Positions 36,615 to 51,245 of a stretch of DNA of 64,000 bases are shown piece after piece. The notes beneath the pieces are model-generated. The model had not been told where the DNA came from and searched no databases. It was given only the letters and a program-made list of their open reading frames with translations. Position 1 is the first letter of the stretch; each line of letters starts with the position of its first letter. Source of the DNA: Edolisoma coerulescens (Eukaryota; Chordata; Aves; Passeriformes; Campephagidae). Made by a program: the position numbers and the translations under genes. The DNA is taken from NCBI GenBank assembly GCA_013397115.1, contig VWZW01002639.1:1374994-1438993 (forward strand), in the 5' to 3' direction.

Positions 36615-36728
36615 TGTGGCTGAGGTTGGAGAGGACCTTGGGAGAGCAGCTAATCCAGCCCCTTGCTCCCAAGCAGGGTCAGCCAGAGCCTGCACCCAGG
36701 GCCACGTGTCTGCCGTGGGTGAATAAAA
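36615..36728 (-). mobile_element. Old CR1 LINE fragment
   Basis: The stretch starting at GGTGTGGCTGAGGTTGGAGA and running through a gaccttgggag block, a taatccagccccttgctcccaagcagggtcagccagagc block and a cccagggccacgtgtctgccgtgggtgaata block is the reverse complement of the 3' region of avian CR1. The matching consensus blocks, from memory, are ggttggaagggacc, tccaaccccctgctcaagcagggtcacctagagc and cccaggaccacgtccaggtgggttt. There are many substitutions and a few indels, so it is clearly older than the copy at 19.6 kb. The approximate ends are where similarity fades. Confidence 0.8.
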
Positions 36729-36896
36729 GCTCACACGCATCGGGCACGTGAACAGTCCTTTGGGCTGAGCAGGAACTTGAGCTGAAAACTGGTAAATATT
36801 ATACATCTGTTTGATTGATTGGATGAAAATGAGAAAGAAACCAGCAACAGGAAGGGAGAGTGAAAATGTTTCCTGAAGCATTTGAAGGTGGGGGGA

Positions 36897-36921
36897 GAAA
36901 AAAAAAAAGAAAAAAAAAAAA
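36897..36921. repeat. A-rich simple tract
   Basis: Two long A runs separated by one G, directly after a G7 run. No retroposon body was recognised immediately upstream, so I call it a simple repeat and not the tail of an inserted element. Confidence 0.85.
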
Positions 36922-37376
36922 GGACTTTTTAATGCTATTTTTTTCTTCTCTCAGTTCTGCAGCCCTCCCAGCTCAGGAAGATTTAGTTTACTTCTTAAAA
37001 GGTCTTGCTTATAAAGCAGACCTTTTTCTGGCTCTGGCCAGCTCTAATAGAAATTAGCAGTAACTTTAGCAGCTGCCATACCACATGACTGCTTGGAATT
37101 GCATAACTTCTTTTTCCTCCTAAAGAAACACACAGAGATCATCTGATCTCCACCCTTGCAGCCTTCTCTGAAGTGTGTTTCTCTAACTTGATTTCTAAAC
37201 AGAAATCTTTTTCTCCTTTCTTTTAACAAGCCTCTCTTCTTAAGCCCAAAATCTGACAGCAAATGGTGAGGGGCTCTGGGCAGAGCTTTCATGAGTGAAG
37301 TGAATAAGGTGATTATTTGTATTTTTGCTACTTCAAGCTCTATTACTGTTTATAAATAAGAAGCCGTATCATGGAC

Positions 37377-37389
37377 AAAAAAAAAAAAA
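37377..37389. repeat. Poly-A run
   Basis: An uninterrupted run of 13 A in intronic DNA, without a recognised element next to it. Confidence 0.85.
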
Positions 37390-37678
37390 TTAGTGGCTGA
37401 AATTGTGGAGATTTTAGGGCCTGTATTTCTGGGATTATGGTTTTGGATGGAGAAACATTGTGGTTTGCCAAGGAGAGGGTCATGGTGGGAAAGACAAGGC
37501 CTCCATGGCCATCCCAGATATAAACTGGACACAGACTGCTGGCTCAGACCAGGTCCTGTTTGGAAATCCCCTAACCTGATCTGCAGACAGAGGGGATGGA
37601 AATGGAAAATTACCAGCCTCTTGTAGCTGTGTGATGTGTGGAGATGCACCATTGCTTTCTGGCTAATTTTGCTCTAGC

Positions 37679-37694
37679 AAAAAAAAAAAAAAAA
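37679..37694. repeat. Poly-A run
   Basis: An uninterrupted run of 16 A in intronic DNA. It lies about 290 bp from another A run, and no target-site duplication was seen. Confidence 0.85.
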
Positions 37695-40600
37695 TTATCA
37701 TCTTCATCAAAACCGTGAGAACAAATAACCCCTTTTCTGTACAGCACTTTTTTTTCCAAGCAAATTTCTTAGAAAGAGAAAAAAATATTTGTTTTGTCAG
37801 GGTACTCCGCTGACTGCATATTTATTTATGTCTCCCTCGTAGTTCAGTCAGAATTCATTCCTGTTCTGTAAGTCTTAAAGAAATCTCTTGTCTGTAGTTA
37901 CAAAGAATTCTTAAATCATTGAATGAAAGAAAACCCGTGTGTGTCAGACTCTTTAAAGCTTGCTTCATCCTAAATCCAAACAAACAAAAGCCAGGTAATG
38001 ATAACATCGTGGAATATGAAATGTTGCTGAAAAACCACCCCTGCTGGCACACAGGGAAGCTCTGGAAGCTGCACCTCCTGGAGCCACTGTCACTGCCTTG
38101 CACCCAGTCATAATCTCATATTTGAGTTGGGCTAGTTGAGTCTCTTAACCACAATAAAATAGGAATAAAATAGGAATTTATGTAATTCTCCCTTTTGTCC
38201 TTTCTCTGCTAGTGGTATTTCCCTTCTGCTCGCTTGTAAGAATCCCTAACTCTCATTTTGGAGTGAAAGTCTGGCCCCTTGGGTGCTGGGGACAGAACAG
38301 ATGCACTGGGCTCTCTTCAGCTGCACTCACAGCTCAGAAGTGTCCTGCTAGCAACTCTTGTTTTAATTTCAGTGTTCACACAGCCAGCCCTGTGATTCCT
38401 TCCTGTGTTTGAAGGAGCCAGGACATACTGAGCCACTTCTTTTTAATACAACCTTTCATTGTTTTCCCTTCATTTTGGCCTCCCTCTTTCCCCTTAAAAC
38501 CTTTGGAAGCCAAGTTTCCTCTGCAGCAGGGGAATTGTTCACTGTGTCTATTACAAACCTTTCTCTAGCAATGAGAACCTTCTCCTTCAGTTTAGCCAGT
38601 TTTACCTCCTGCTGCTAATTAAAATGTTCTCTCTCTCTCTGCTTCTAAGTTGACCCAAAAGCAAGTTTTTTGCCCAGTTTTTGGCTGTCTCACTGCAAGG
38701 GGACTTGCTGAGCAGCTGATGTTGAAGCGAGTTACAGACCCAGGACGGAGCCGAGGGTGGCAGAGGGCAGTAGGTGATATTTCAGCCTCTAGCACAGCTC
38801 CAGCCTTTACAGCCCACTGAAGGCTGCTTTCCCTGCTCTGACACTGCAATTCAGTTCCTTTTCCCAGCCTGCCTTCCCCAGACCCTGCTGTGGTTCTTCG
38901 TTAGACACCCAAACTCATTAGACTAACGAGAAACGCTTCAGTGATGTATCTCAGGCAGAAATAGGGAGGAGTTGGGAGGCTGAGAAGATGCTGGGAAGTT
39001 TCTTTGGGGATGAAATGGATTTTGTGCATAATCTAAGAGAAAAGCCCTCCAGACTGGAGTGATGCTCTATTAGCCCCTCATTTGGACTTTCTGCTTGGTT
39101 TGAATGCTGTGTTACAATTTAAATAGATTTATGGAACAAAGGAACCAGAACCCCACAGCCAGAACGAAGATGATACACTTGTCACTGACTCTGTCCCTTT
39201 TATCCCAAATCACTAAAAATAACTTGCTTCCCCTTTGTTTATCCCATTGCCTGAGGTGCTGTTGTGTATTAACAAGATGCAGAGACTGGTGCTGAGCTCT
39301 TGTTTGTGTCTGATTGCAAGGACTTAATTCCCCTCCTTTAGAAAACCTTTGGAGAAAAAACTAAGCCCAAAAGCTTTTAACTGCTTAGGAAGTGTTTTCC
39401 TGCCGTTTCAGGAAGAAATGCAATTATCATGGCTGCTTCAAGGGAGCTGTCACTGAAGCGATAAACCATGGTAGAATTCACTTATCCTTGTAGGAAAATG
39501 CAAATTAAGGCTGTAAATGGAGGTCTTGGGAAAGGTCCTGACCGCTTTTTGCCACCAGCCTCATGATCACCCCCAGTCATTCATATTCGCAGGCAATCAG
39601 GTGATGTACATCATCTTCTGCAGGGGGAAAAAGGACTGGGAAATTAAGTGTGGAAGTGAAACATGCTGAAAGGATAAATGCCTTTGTTTGTATCTATCCT
39701 TCATGTGTTAATCAGTTGTTAACTGCAAACCACAACATTTCAAGCCCTGCAAGCCCTTTCTCCAAGGAAATTGAACTGGGTGGCCAGGGATAGTAGGACA
39801 GTATTTTAAAAGTTGCTAAGAGTTGAAAGACAAACCCTGACCTGAAGTAATGAGCATAATGTTTGATTAATTTGATATCTGTCTAGCTGAAGTCAGCAGT
39901 GAAGATTTCACAAAGGGAGTTTAGGGGAACTGATGGCCAAGTTCATAAAGTCTGTTCTAACCTAGGGATCAAAAGTAAATTTACAGCTATTTATTGGAAC
40001 TACTACTACTGGAAGTTCTGTGCAAGCCTGTAGTAGGATCTGTAGGTGAGCAGGAATCCCTGGGATAAAGCTGCCTCATAAGTTGTCTATCACAGTGGAG
40101 AAACTTAAGCAAGTTTTATATGTTCAGGCTAAGCGTGGCATTTGTTTTCCTACAGCCAAAGGTGCTGCTTATTTGCCTAAAGTTCAGGATATGCATTAGA
40201 TAAACAACAACTGGGGGTCTTGGGCACTGCTCAGTGTCAGAGCCCACAAACATGGGAAAATAGTCTACAAATGACAAATTCGCTGGTCTGTGACAGGCAC
40301 AAATGTATTTTCCATTTCCTTTGAATACTAAAAGCCTTAACTTGTCATTGGAGAATCCAAATTGTGGTATTTGACACTCGAGAAGAATTTTAGGGAAAAC
40401 AATGACAGATTTTTAGTTCGGTCTCCCACTTTATAACAATGCAGTTGTTTAAAGAGCTCAGCTTCTGCTTCCTTCAGTTCCTAACATCCACATTACCAAC
40501 TGCTTTTATTCTCCCTATAAGCCAGATTTTTGACAGGAGAAAGTGAACCACAATGTATTATGGTGCTGCCTAAATATTACATATTTCCTTTTTAAGCAAA

Positions 40601-43600
40601 TGAAATACAACATCATCTTAATGTTTGAAAATGGAAAAACACTGGGTTTTTTTTCCCTTTTCCGAATATTCCTGTTACTTTGTTACAGTGCAGTCGTTTT
40701 CTATTCCTGATTTTAAATTTCAGTATCTACCATTAAGTGCAGAGTAGATACAGGCTTGGAACCTGGAGTAGTGACTTTGCAACTGAGACACACTGACTTC
40801 TACCACTCTTTGTGATTTAGAGAGACATCAGACTTGTGTTATTGTCAGGCATCCAAGTTATTTAAAATTACTTTTCTCTGAATGTAAATTTGTGTGTGTG
40901 TCATGATCTAATTGGATTTACTCTATTCAAGTTTATAGTTCAGCCCCATAGTTAAAAGTTTTCTTTTGCTTGGATGTACAAATTCAACAAATTCTAGATC
41001 AAGGTCAATTCTAAAGCTCCAGTTTATTGTTGTTGTTCTCTCCCAACCATTACTTTGTCCATCATTTAAATTGCCTTTGGATTAAAGTATTTTGTTCTAT
41101 CAAAACACGGGGCATTTTAGGCATTAAGAGCACTGAGCATATCTCTGAATCACAAATGGGCCTGATTTTTGTTTTTCTTCTCCCTGTACTGTGTCAGACA
41201 GAGGATTTCCTACCGTTGTTTGGGAAAAGAAAGCTGGAGCTGGAAAGGAAAGCATAAAACTGATTGCCTGATGGTTTAGTGTTACAGACCACCTACCCTG
41301 AGAGTGGAGTCTAATTGAAATTCTAAAGGAGAAAAAAGCCATAGCCCAGCAACAAACAAACAGGGAAAAGCTTAGTGGAAAATTAGTGGAACAATAAAAT
41401 ATGATTCCATTTTGTTAACACTTTGGTACTTGGGATAGCTTTACATGGGAGAGAATGTAAAGCAAAAGGAGCCACTTAGGGGAAAGCCATTAGACAGACA
41501 TTTAGAGACTTTCTAGGCAGACCTAATATAATCTTATACACTTAACTTGTTATAAAATCTGTGTATATTCAGATGTTGTTTTACATAATTCCTTGACTTT
41601 ACAGTTAAAAGAAGGGAAAAGAAATAAATAGACAAGGAAGGGAAAGAAAATAAAGCATGCACCTCTCCAGAAGAGGCTTTTTTAGGGGAGAAAGCACAGG
41701 GCAAGATGTTTTAAATTCTTTTGGAACCTCAACAAGCAATTTATCTAGAGACTATTTATAAACTATTTTTATAAAGTCTCAGTTAGTGACAAATAAATGT
41801 ATCTTAACTTTAAATTCACTTCTGGATGAAATACTTACCTAACTTTATTCACATTCACCCTTAAATAAACTGGTTTACTTTGGGGCATTGTGTACAGTAC
41901 ATTCTACACACATCTGATTAAGGGGCAGCTCTGTCCCTGGGGATTCCTGCTCACCTACAGATCGTAGATTTTCCCAAAATAGGAGAATCTGACTGCAAAA
42001 CCACAGACTGTTGGGGACTACTGAACTCAAGGCAGAGCATTACCACAATCAGTTTAGGGCATTTACTTCAGTGTATGAAAAACTTTAAATAACAAGGAAA
42101 TAAAAAAAGCTGTCAACTGAAGTTTTAAGTTCACTGAGAATATTTTCCAGAGACAGCAGCTACACCTCACTGCTGTTTGTCTGGCTGCTCAGCTTCCATG
42201 ATAACACTGTGAAGGAATTTGGAGGGGGCTAAAACCTTTTATTCCCAAACACATTTATCTCCATCTCAATCACTCGGGAATCCAAGAGCACAAGTGCAGA
42301 GGCCAAGTGGACACATCCTGGCTGGTGGAACAGCCAGCTCCCTGTGCTGCAAGTCAGCAAGAAGGGAGAGTGTTCTTGCCTTGGTAACCCTGAGGGGGAT
42401 GTAATTTGGGTTATGATCTCTTCTTTTGGGGTGAGTGTGAATCCATCTATTGTTTCATGGGAGAACAGCTGCAGGGGACACCAGGGAAGTGTGCAGGAGG
42501 AAGGAAAAGCTGATTTTTCTTCAAGATGGAACCGAAGGTTTTCTGGTTAAACAGATGTTCCTGCAGTGGCTGTTTTGTACTGATACAATCAGTTATCAGC
42601 CTGTAAAAGCCAATAGTTCAATGAAGCAAAGTGATGCCCGATCCATTTTAAGAGGCACCAGGGCAAATTTCTCACTTCACACACTTAAACCAAGGTAAGA
42701 TTTCGGTTATAAATCAAAAAGGCCTTTTCTCCCCTGTCAGTGCAGGAGGAATTCCACAGGAGCAGCTGCCAGGCTGCTGTGAAGGCTCACACTCACTTTC
42801 CTTTCCAGGTGGGGACTGGGATTGTTTCAAAGACCCCTTTTAAGAGACCCCTTTCACTGAGCCCTGGGATGTGGAAAGACACTGGAAACTATTTTGAATC
42901 CTTGCAACAGGTGGTTAGAGTCAAACTGCAGTACAGAAAAGTTGTGAAAACCTTTCCAAGGTTTTCATTTCAGCCACATGAATTATTTCTCATTTAGTGA
43001 GACAGGAGTTTCAGCAAGTTGTGCACATAATTTCTACATGCTTTTTATAAAAAGCAGTCAGGGCAAGGGTGATTTCTGTTCTTTCTGCCTCAAAACGTGT
43101 ATGAGCAAACAAACATCTCATCTGCAATAGCAGCACAATGACCAGATGTCTTGTTTATGCTTCAAAATATTTTTGTTCCAGCCCATAGATGAAATTCTTT
43201 CCACTTTAAAAATGTTCATCTTGAACTTGGGCAGTTAAGGGATTCCTGATGACAGAGCTGGGTGAGCCAGCAAGATACACACTCTTCTCCAGGTCTCTCT
43301 TACATGAACTTTTATACCTACATTGAATTAATATCAATTCCTTTCATGGCCTGAGGGGACACTGTATCATTTTCTAAGGTTTGCTCTGTTGTTTTTATTG
43401 TTCCTCTGGATGGGACCAGATTTGGGCCCCAAGGCCCAGCAAGAGCAGAACTACTGCCTGAAAACTGAGCTAAGGCTGCCCTCAGCTCTGCAGTGTCAGA
43501 GGGGTCTGCAGCATCTCCATTCCTGTTTCTTACAGGAATATAAGAATATACTTTAACAAAAACACATCAGAAATTGTCACATGGGAAGGTTTCATGGCTC

Positions 43601-46600
43601 TCTCTTGCAGTACCCACTGTCAGTTCTGAAACCCACATAGTCTAAGTCTGAAATCCTTATCAAAAAAGAGTTGTGCTTATTTATACCATAGTTCACACAG
43701 CAGTCCCCTCATGGAATATTCTCAGCTCTTACAAACCTCCCCTGCTGCAGTCAGCACAGGCACACTGACACTGCTTTTGCCAGTGGGAGGAGGTAGGAAA
43801 GGAAAATGATCAAGTACTGGTAATAACAAGAGCCTGCTAAAATTAATGGTGTTACTACTGCCAGTGCTAAATGGAGAAATGAACTGAGTGGGGTGAATGG
43901 AGGAGAACAGACTTGAGCAGCAGAAGGTAAATAACAGAATTTTACATAAGCATCAAATATTTGCCAGTTTTACAACTGGCTTGTTATTCCTGACAGCTGT
44001 TGAGTTGGGATAAAAAGCATTTGCTCTTTCCATTTCTGGCTTTCTCACATCCTCAGGGCAGCTCCTGCCTGGAGGAGGTGCTAAGGAACAGTTCTGTATC
44101 AGTGCCACGGGGCATCTGAGGGGTTTTTTACTCACTCAGCTCTCCCAGTAGAACCCTGAGGTTTATTTAAGCAGCTCACCAGATAAAAAATGGGGTTGTC
44201 CATTAAGGTGGGGGCTTGTATTGGCTTCAGTGGGCTTGTTCCACACATCATCCACAGCCTGCCCTGGAGAGGGTGGCACCTTCTGTCCTACTCAACCTCT
44301 GACCCACCACAGAAACTTCACACAAGATCCAAGGCTGTGGCTCATCATCTGTTATTGTTACTCTCGTCGTGCCTGGGGACCTTCACAGAAATCAAATCCC
44401 CACTGACACCTGAGCTTATCTCAAATAAAGTGAAATATAAATATTGAAAAATACCCAGCAGGACAAAGCCAAGAGGGGTTATATCACAATTTTTGTCAGA
44501 ATTGACTCACAGAAGCTCAATTTACCCACCTTCCTGGCTAAGGCAGGGCTGGGACCCCGAGCTTTTAGTCCATGGAGTGACTTAACCACAAAGGCAGCAG
44601 CTTCCCTTGGAGGGGAGAATAAATCCAGACAATTGTAATCCTCTCCAGGTTGTTTTAGTGCTACTCTTGACCCCTGGGTACAGATGGAAGCTTATGGTAG
44701 TTTCCCAGTGCCTTTGTCTAGACTAAGATTTAGATAGATAATTCTAAAAATTCAATATATGACACATGTAATGTAAATTACTGCATGCTGAGCTAGTCAG
44801 GGGAAGGATTTGGGAGGCATCACTTTCAATGTGACCAGCTGAGCTTATATTAAAGTACAGATCACACTTACACTAGGTTTTTGGGGTTTTTTGTTATGCT
44901 AGACCAGATTAGCTAATGAGTTCTAACAGAACTGGAATCAGTGGAATTAGGGCACAGCATGAAGTGACAGAAAAATGAAGAGAGAGAAAATTAGGGAAAA
45001 TATCCCTTCATAAATAACTGAATGCTTTTCAGCATTTTACTCATCCTTAAAATATAAATCAGTTACCTTGAGACTAAGAGAACAGTAAGAAGTCTGAGAC
45101 AAAATAGGAATCTTATCAGAAAAGTCTTGAAAACAAATGCTTAGCTTGTTAAAATACTTCTTGAGCCATAGCTAGAGCACCTGCAGTTTTATACCCTATG
45201 CACAAGCTATACCTGCATTTCCATAATGAGTGGGAAGCATCCCTAATACAGATAACATCTGCTTAAAATTCCAATTGTAATAAAAACTGGTTTATCCATG
45301 CATATGTATTCAACTATAGCTTGCTATATTTAATTGTTTCTAACAATTAATAATGCTCCTTTAAATAAAAAGCAAGATGTGCATCAGTTGCAGATGGAGA
45401 AAGCATTTATTCTGTGTGTACCTAAGAGTCCCAGAGGGAGATTTGGGTGTCCAAGGAATGTGGGGTGGGGGGGACTGTGCCTTCCCTTCAGCCCTGGCTG
45501 TCAGATCAGCCCCAAATTGCTGTTTCTGCTGCCATTTTTAGTGATTTGGTATCAGCAGCTCCAGCCCCTGGGGAGATAAGAGGGGGGCACGCGAGCTCTG
45601 CAGGGCTCTGGGGCAGGGGCTATATCAGTCTGGCAGCTGTTCCCTGATGGGGAAGGCATGTGACAGCTCCGGGCAGGCTCCAACAAATGGCACCCGCTCC
45701 CAAAAAACAGGCTCCTAACAGACCTGCCCCCCGAGGCTGCTGGGGCAGGATTTCAGTGTCACGCCCGACATTTGTGCTGAAACCTGAGTTTTTACAGTGG
45801 GAAATGACATAACACAGAGGTGATTCCAGGGAGGGTGTTTGGGGGTCTATACTGAGCACTGACCCATTCCCCAGCAAGGATCTGCTGATGTACATAATCT
45901 GTAGCACTGGCACATCACTGCTGCTTTAACCAAAGCTAGTTCAGCCCCAGAGCTGCTGGTATTTATGGGGGAGAAGGTGGCTTGCAGAGGAGTGATGGAA
46001 TGCTGGCTGAAATGCAGGGGAGGCTGAGACCTGCAGCTCATAACTACTCCCCACCTTCTGGGACACTAATTCTGGGGAGCAGAAAAATTAAGATCCAGAC
46101 CAGACACTCCCCACAAGTCACTGAATCAAAGTAGAACTCTCCGAAAATCTCAGTGGGATTGTCACACTCAGAAGAAACCATTATTTTCCCATGGGCCATA
46201 TTCTCCATTATCTTGTCCCTTGGGTGGTTGTTTTATTTAATGTGAAAAAGGTGTAAAAGATGGTTATTTTCAGTGGTGTTTCACACTCACTGTGATTTTA
46301 AAGGGTACAGAGTAGAAGGGAAGGAGACCCAGTGCAGGTAGAATTCTGTGCAGAAAAAGCTGCTCATTGGTTTTCTGCTTTCTGTCCCTGGATGCTCTAC
46401 TCTCTCCACATTCTTCCCTCCCCACCAAATCCCCATGATTCCCATCCATGTTGTTTTGTAGCCCAGGGAAAGTTGATTGTAAACAGAGTTTTTACTTGTG
46501 CCACTAGCTAGAAAACCTTTCCAATTCATTCCACCCAGAACTATTAGGTAGTCACTGAGTAGGCAGCTGTGGTACCAAATTCAGATTAAAGCTTTGTTTC

Positions 46601-49600
46601 TAATTCCCCCGAGTGCTGAAACCCATGACTTCCAGGATGATTTTGGCTCAATATATTGAAGTACCACATTTCAACGTAGGGACATGATTTATGCCAGATA
46701 TAACTTTGTAGGTTAGAAGCTATTATTCATAATTCGGATAGGATAAATGGAAAATAAATGTTAGTGTTTTACGTTAGAAAGTGTTGATTTGTGTAGACAC
46801 AGTCACATATTTACTGTAGAACTGATGTGGCTGAGATAACCTGTTAGTAATTAGCATTTTGAGTAGGGTAAGTAAAGAAGAACACAAAACCAGGACTTCA
46901 TTAACAGCAGAAAATTCCCAGAGCGTGCCACAGGTCCTTGTGTCCAGTGATCCACCCTGGAATCCACAGAGCCTGCAGGGAACCCCTCTAGGTCCTGCCA
47001 CTGCAAGGGACACACAGAGACCATCCTGGGGCTCATCATGGGTCCTTCCCTCCCACACACTGAATATTCAGAGGAATACAAATAACAATTCCAGAGGAAG
47101 AAGGAGGAAGAAGCAGTTCTGCTGCCTGACCATGAGGCATGTAGTCCATGAAAGAGGAGTTTTCTGGGCTGAACCCATCCTCTTGTTTCTGTTCCCCTGA
47201 GCTAAGCAATGTCAGGCAAATCCCATTTTACCTGTGATACTTACATGTCTTTGGGGATTAGTTATGTAAATCCACATTTGCAGATTTTACCCATGACATT
47301 TATCATTTTGGGACACTCAGCTCAGATGTTTTAATAAATAGAGTGATTTTTTTTTTTCCTCTAAACTGTTTCTGAGCTATCACTGCTTTGCTGCTGAGTG
47401 TCAATATGAACTGCTAAGCATAAAATATTGTCCATGGCTACAGAATATTCTCATAAAACTTCTCATTTTCAGAGATACAGGGGATAAAAAGCTGTACTGT
47501 TGATTTTTCAACAAAAATACAATCAACTTCCAGTGCAAACATTCAAAGATGTAATGAAAAGCTGCTGTAACAACAATTCTCCCTGCCTAGCTGCTGTTGG
47601 GGGCTGGAATATGCCATTTGTAAGGTTTAAATTGCTTTTGCAGTCAAGTGTTGTAATCCATTAGTGATAAGAAAAGGTATTTGTCTATCGGTTGTGGTTA
47701 ACTACATTCCTTGTATTAGAAACAATTTAGTCTCTTACGTGAGCCCAGCGCAGGAAATGGTTTAGAGGGTCTGGCTGCAGAGCTGGAAAAGGAGCAGTTG
47801 CTGCTCCCTTCCCCCAGCAGAAATGTGATGGATAACTGAACTCTGACAGCCAGCAACTTAACCTTTAGCAGGGCTGCACAGAGCAGCACCACAGGCTTCT
47901 ACTCCGAGGATTTCAGCTCCTTCTGAGCTAAGTTGTGTAGAAAGAACTGTGCAACTCTCCTGGGGATTTTTCTCTTAAAACAGCAATGCTCATTCCTTTG
48001 GCTGTTAAACCGTGTTAATTCATTCTTTTTTTAGATAAGGTCAGCATTCTTCCAAAAAACAAATTCTAAATCTGTGGGTAAATGGATGAAGACTAAGATT
48101 TGGGGCTTGTAAGTGGGAATTGCAGTTTTTCTAGAAGAGCAAGTTCTCAGATCAGATTTGCTACCAACTCCACTGGGGTTTTGGAGCATTATTTGCTAAA
48201 TATTATCAGCTTTGCATGTTTGGCTGAACATCAGCAGTGCACCGGGACATTTCCTTGGGTTTCTTTTTGCTCTGTAAAGAAGCTGACAAATGTTGCAGCA
48301 GATCTTTTAAGATGTGATCTAACACAGCAAAGCATGATGCATATCACAGACTCATGGAAATCAGATAGGAAACACGTGAGATGTGACATCAGCCCCCAGA
48401 CTGGCACTGGACTGGCACACTGATCATCTTGGTCACTACCTAAATGCAGGATTATAAATTATTTTAGGATCTATATATATACTGCACATGTACAAAGCAA
48501 TATATTTCTAAATAGTTTAAAGCAGTAGTTCAAGCACTGCTCCCGTTGTGATTGTAATGCAGTCATCTTATGTGGTTTTATTACAAAAAGCTTAATTTTG
48601 TGAGGGGCTGTTCTCACAAGGTCAGCAGCCTGTTAGAGGCTGGTCTCACCCTATCCTGAAACCCAAAGCAGCTTCCTGTGGGATTTAAGAGCTGCAGCTG
48701 TTCCAGTGAATTCAAGATGTGCCTTGCAAAGCTTTGTACCTAAGGAAAAGCTGCAGCCATTGGGCTGGACAGCACCTGATGTTATACATTGGATCCCTCG
48801 ATTCTGCTGCTTAAAATAACCCATGCTGAGAGGGAACTTTGTCGGTTTCCAGGGGCTCACTCTCTGCTGGCAGCCTTTACTTTGTCCTGTGAAAGAGAGG
48901 AATTGGCAGAGGCACTGGGATATGAATATTGCAGAAGAGTCAGCTTTCCCACCTAATGCGTTTGGCAGGAGGAGCTCTGAACCGCAGGGAAGGCGGCCTG
49001 AACCCCTGGAGAAGGAGGGATAACAGTCCTGGGAAAACAAGCAGTGAAAGAGGAGACACACTGCATTATATCAGGGTTACTTGTTTATCAGAGGAACTGC
49101 ACAACTTCAGCTCCTGATTTCTGAGGGGGAGAACAGAGGCTGTGCCAGGACCGTGTCTCCCTTACAAAGGCTGGGCATGAAGCCACGCCGTGATAGCGTG
49201 TTCTTCACAGCAAATAATCACATCAATACCAACTTCTTCCTTGTGCAAAGTGCTTGGAGATCGTACATCATCGTTAACAGGAACATTTCCTGCTATCCTG
49301 CTGCCAGGGTGCTCCCAGCAAAGCCTAGGAGAAGGAGGGAGGCACTGAGTGCTGGTGCTCTCAGCCGAGTGGGAGGGCAGCAGTGCCACGGCACCCGAGT
49401 GGGTCACGTTTCTCCTCTGGTTTTAATCTGGGTTCATCTGACAGTGATTCCGACTTGTTTCCATTGAGCAGAACCACATGTTTGGTTTTCAGCAGCACAT
49501 GAAAAAGTCGGGGCACTGTTCACAAGCTGAAATGCCTCCACAGAGAGGGAAAGGATGGGGCTGCATCTGCCCCACCACTCGTTTTTTGTCTTCAAAGACT

Positions 49601-51206
49601 GGGTTAGATTTACTGCAGCTGCCAATCAGCTCCAAGCACTTAGTCCATTTTTTCCCCCCTCTTTGTGAATCACATCCATCAAATCTACTGCTGTCAAGTG
49701 GATAGTAAAAGGTACCTCCCCCCTAAAGGGCCTCTCCAGCTGAAAGCAAAACAAGCACCTGATAATCCACAGGAAACCCTGCGGGATATAAATATACCTG
49801 CAGTGTATCAGGTCAGAATAACCAGAGGGACTCTAAAGGCTGAACACCAGGGTGCCCAGTCCAACCAGGTCCCGTTCACAGGAGCATCCCTCTTGTTTTG
49901 CCTCAAATGGGAACAGTTTATCCAGACTCTTAAAACCTAATTCCACACAACCCCCCCTCGACATTTCTTTGCCTCCTCACTCCAGGTAGTGCAGTAAAAT
50001 ACTGATCCAGCACCTGCTCTGTGTGCAGCTGAGACATCCCTCTGGTTTCAGGCAGTCTCTGCCTCCACAGCCATAAAACAAGGCAACACTGGGATAAACA
50101 AAGTTTTGTCCTTGCGTAGAGGGCCTAAACTCTGAGGGACAATCCTCCCTGGATGCTGAGCCCCATGCAAGTTCACAGGTATTTGACAATTTACATTCTA
50201 CTTCGGATTACATTTGTTCTCACACCCTGTTTCCCACAGAAAGGGGGACTGGAATTGGACACCTGGTGCTCACCTGACAGATGAGCATCCTCCAAGCTGT
50301 AAACAGGAAGCCTGTTCAGTTTTTTGCCATAAATAAGTTTGCATGCAGCAGTAACTATAGGAGAGCAGACTTGGGGCTCCGTGTTGTAAACACTGTCAGA
50401 TGCAAAAAACAGTTTCTGGATTTTATACAAGGTATTAGACTTATCAAGATGTGATTACAAGGCATACGTTTTTCTGGGAGCCTATTTATGTGCAGCTGAA
50501 CACTGCTTTTGATTCATGAAGCTCCTTTTTTATATAAAATGCAGTTTGGCAAGTTCTAGCACTTAGTTAACTAATTCCCACCAGAAATACTGAAAGCATG
50601 GTTTCCATTTATAGCAAAGGGGATTAGGCTGATTTAGAAATACAGTATGTTGACAGTACTATTTAAAAGCATATGGACAATTTGCTCCTTTCTTCTCCAT
50701 GACAAAAATGAGTGGTAACCATCAAATTCTGTGCATCAGAGCACTGGCCTCTCTGTTTTGTCAAGATCAGTGTAATCTTTTCCAGTTGTAAAACCGAATC
50801 CAAAGTAGCCTGATTTATTGTTCTTTGCTCTCCTCAAAAGGCACCGAGGCATCCCCACAGCCCTTTCCAGGCAAAGTTGGTGTAAATCACTGCATGAAGC
50901 CTTCCAGAACAGGACTTTGATTGGTGCAATAGTTCCCAACCCTAGATGTTATTTAATTGCAAGTATTTGGTGATGATTTTCTATTAATTGCAAAAGTTTA
51001 CGCTAGTACAACTCCAAGCTTCAAGAAATCTATGACAATATAACGCAAGAGGAGAAGAATTATGTTTTGTTTGTTATTCACATATGTCTTGTTGGAGCCT
51101 CTGTAATTATTCTGCTTGGGCTTTATGCAAAGAAGTGTCTCAGAGAATCCTGCAGTGGAACAGAAACAATCCCAGCACAAAAGATGCACGTCTGTACTTA
51201 AATCAT

Positions 51207-51245
51207 AAAACCACAGAACAGGGCAGATGGAAGGGACCTGCTCCA
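51207..51245 (-). mobile_element. Possible CR1 3'-tail remnant
   Basis: The sequence beginning AATCATAAAACCACAGAACA and ending gatggaagggacc resembles the inverted CR1 3' tail (consensus, from memory: aatcacagaatcacagaatgg ... ttggaagggacc). Only about 40 bp match and the following DNA diverges, so the call is tentative. Confidence 0.4.
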
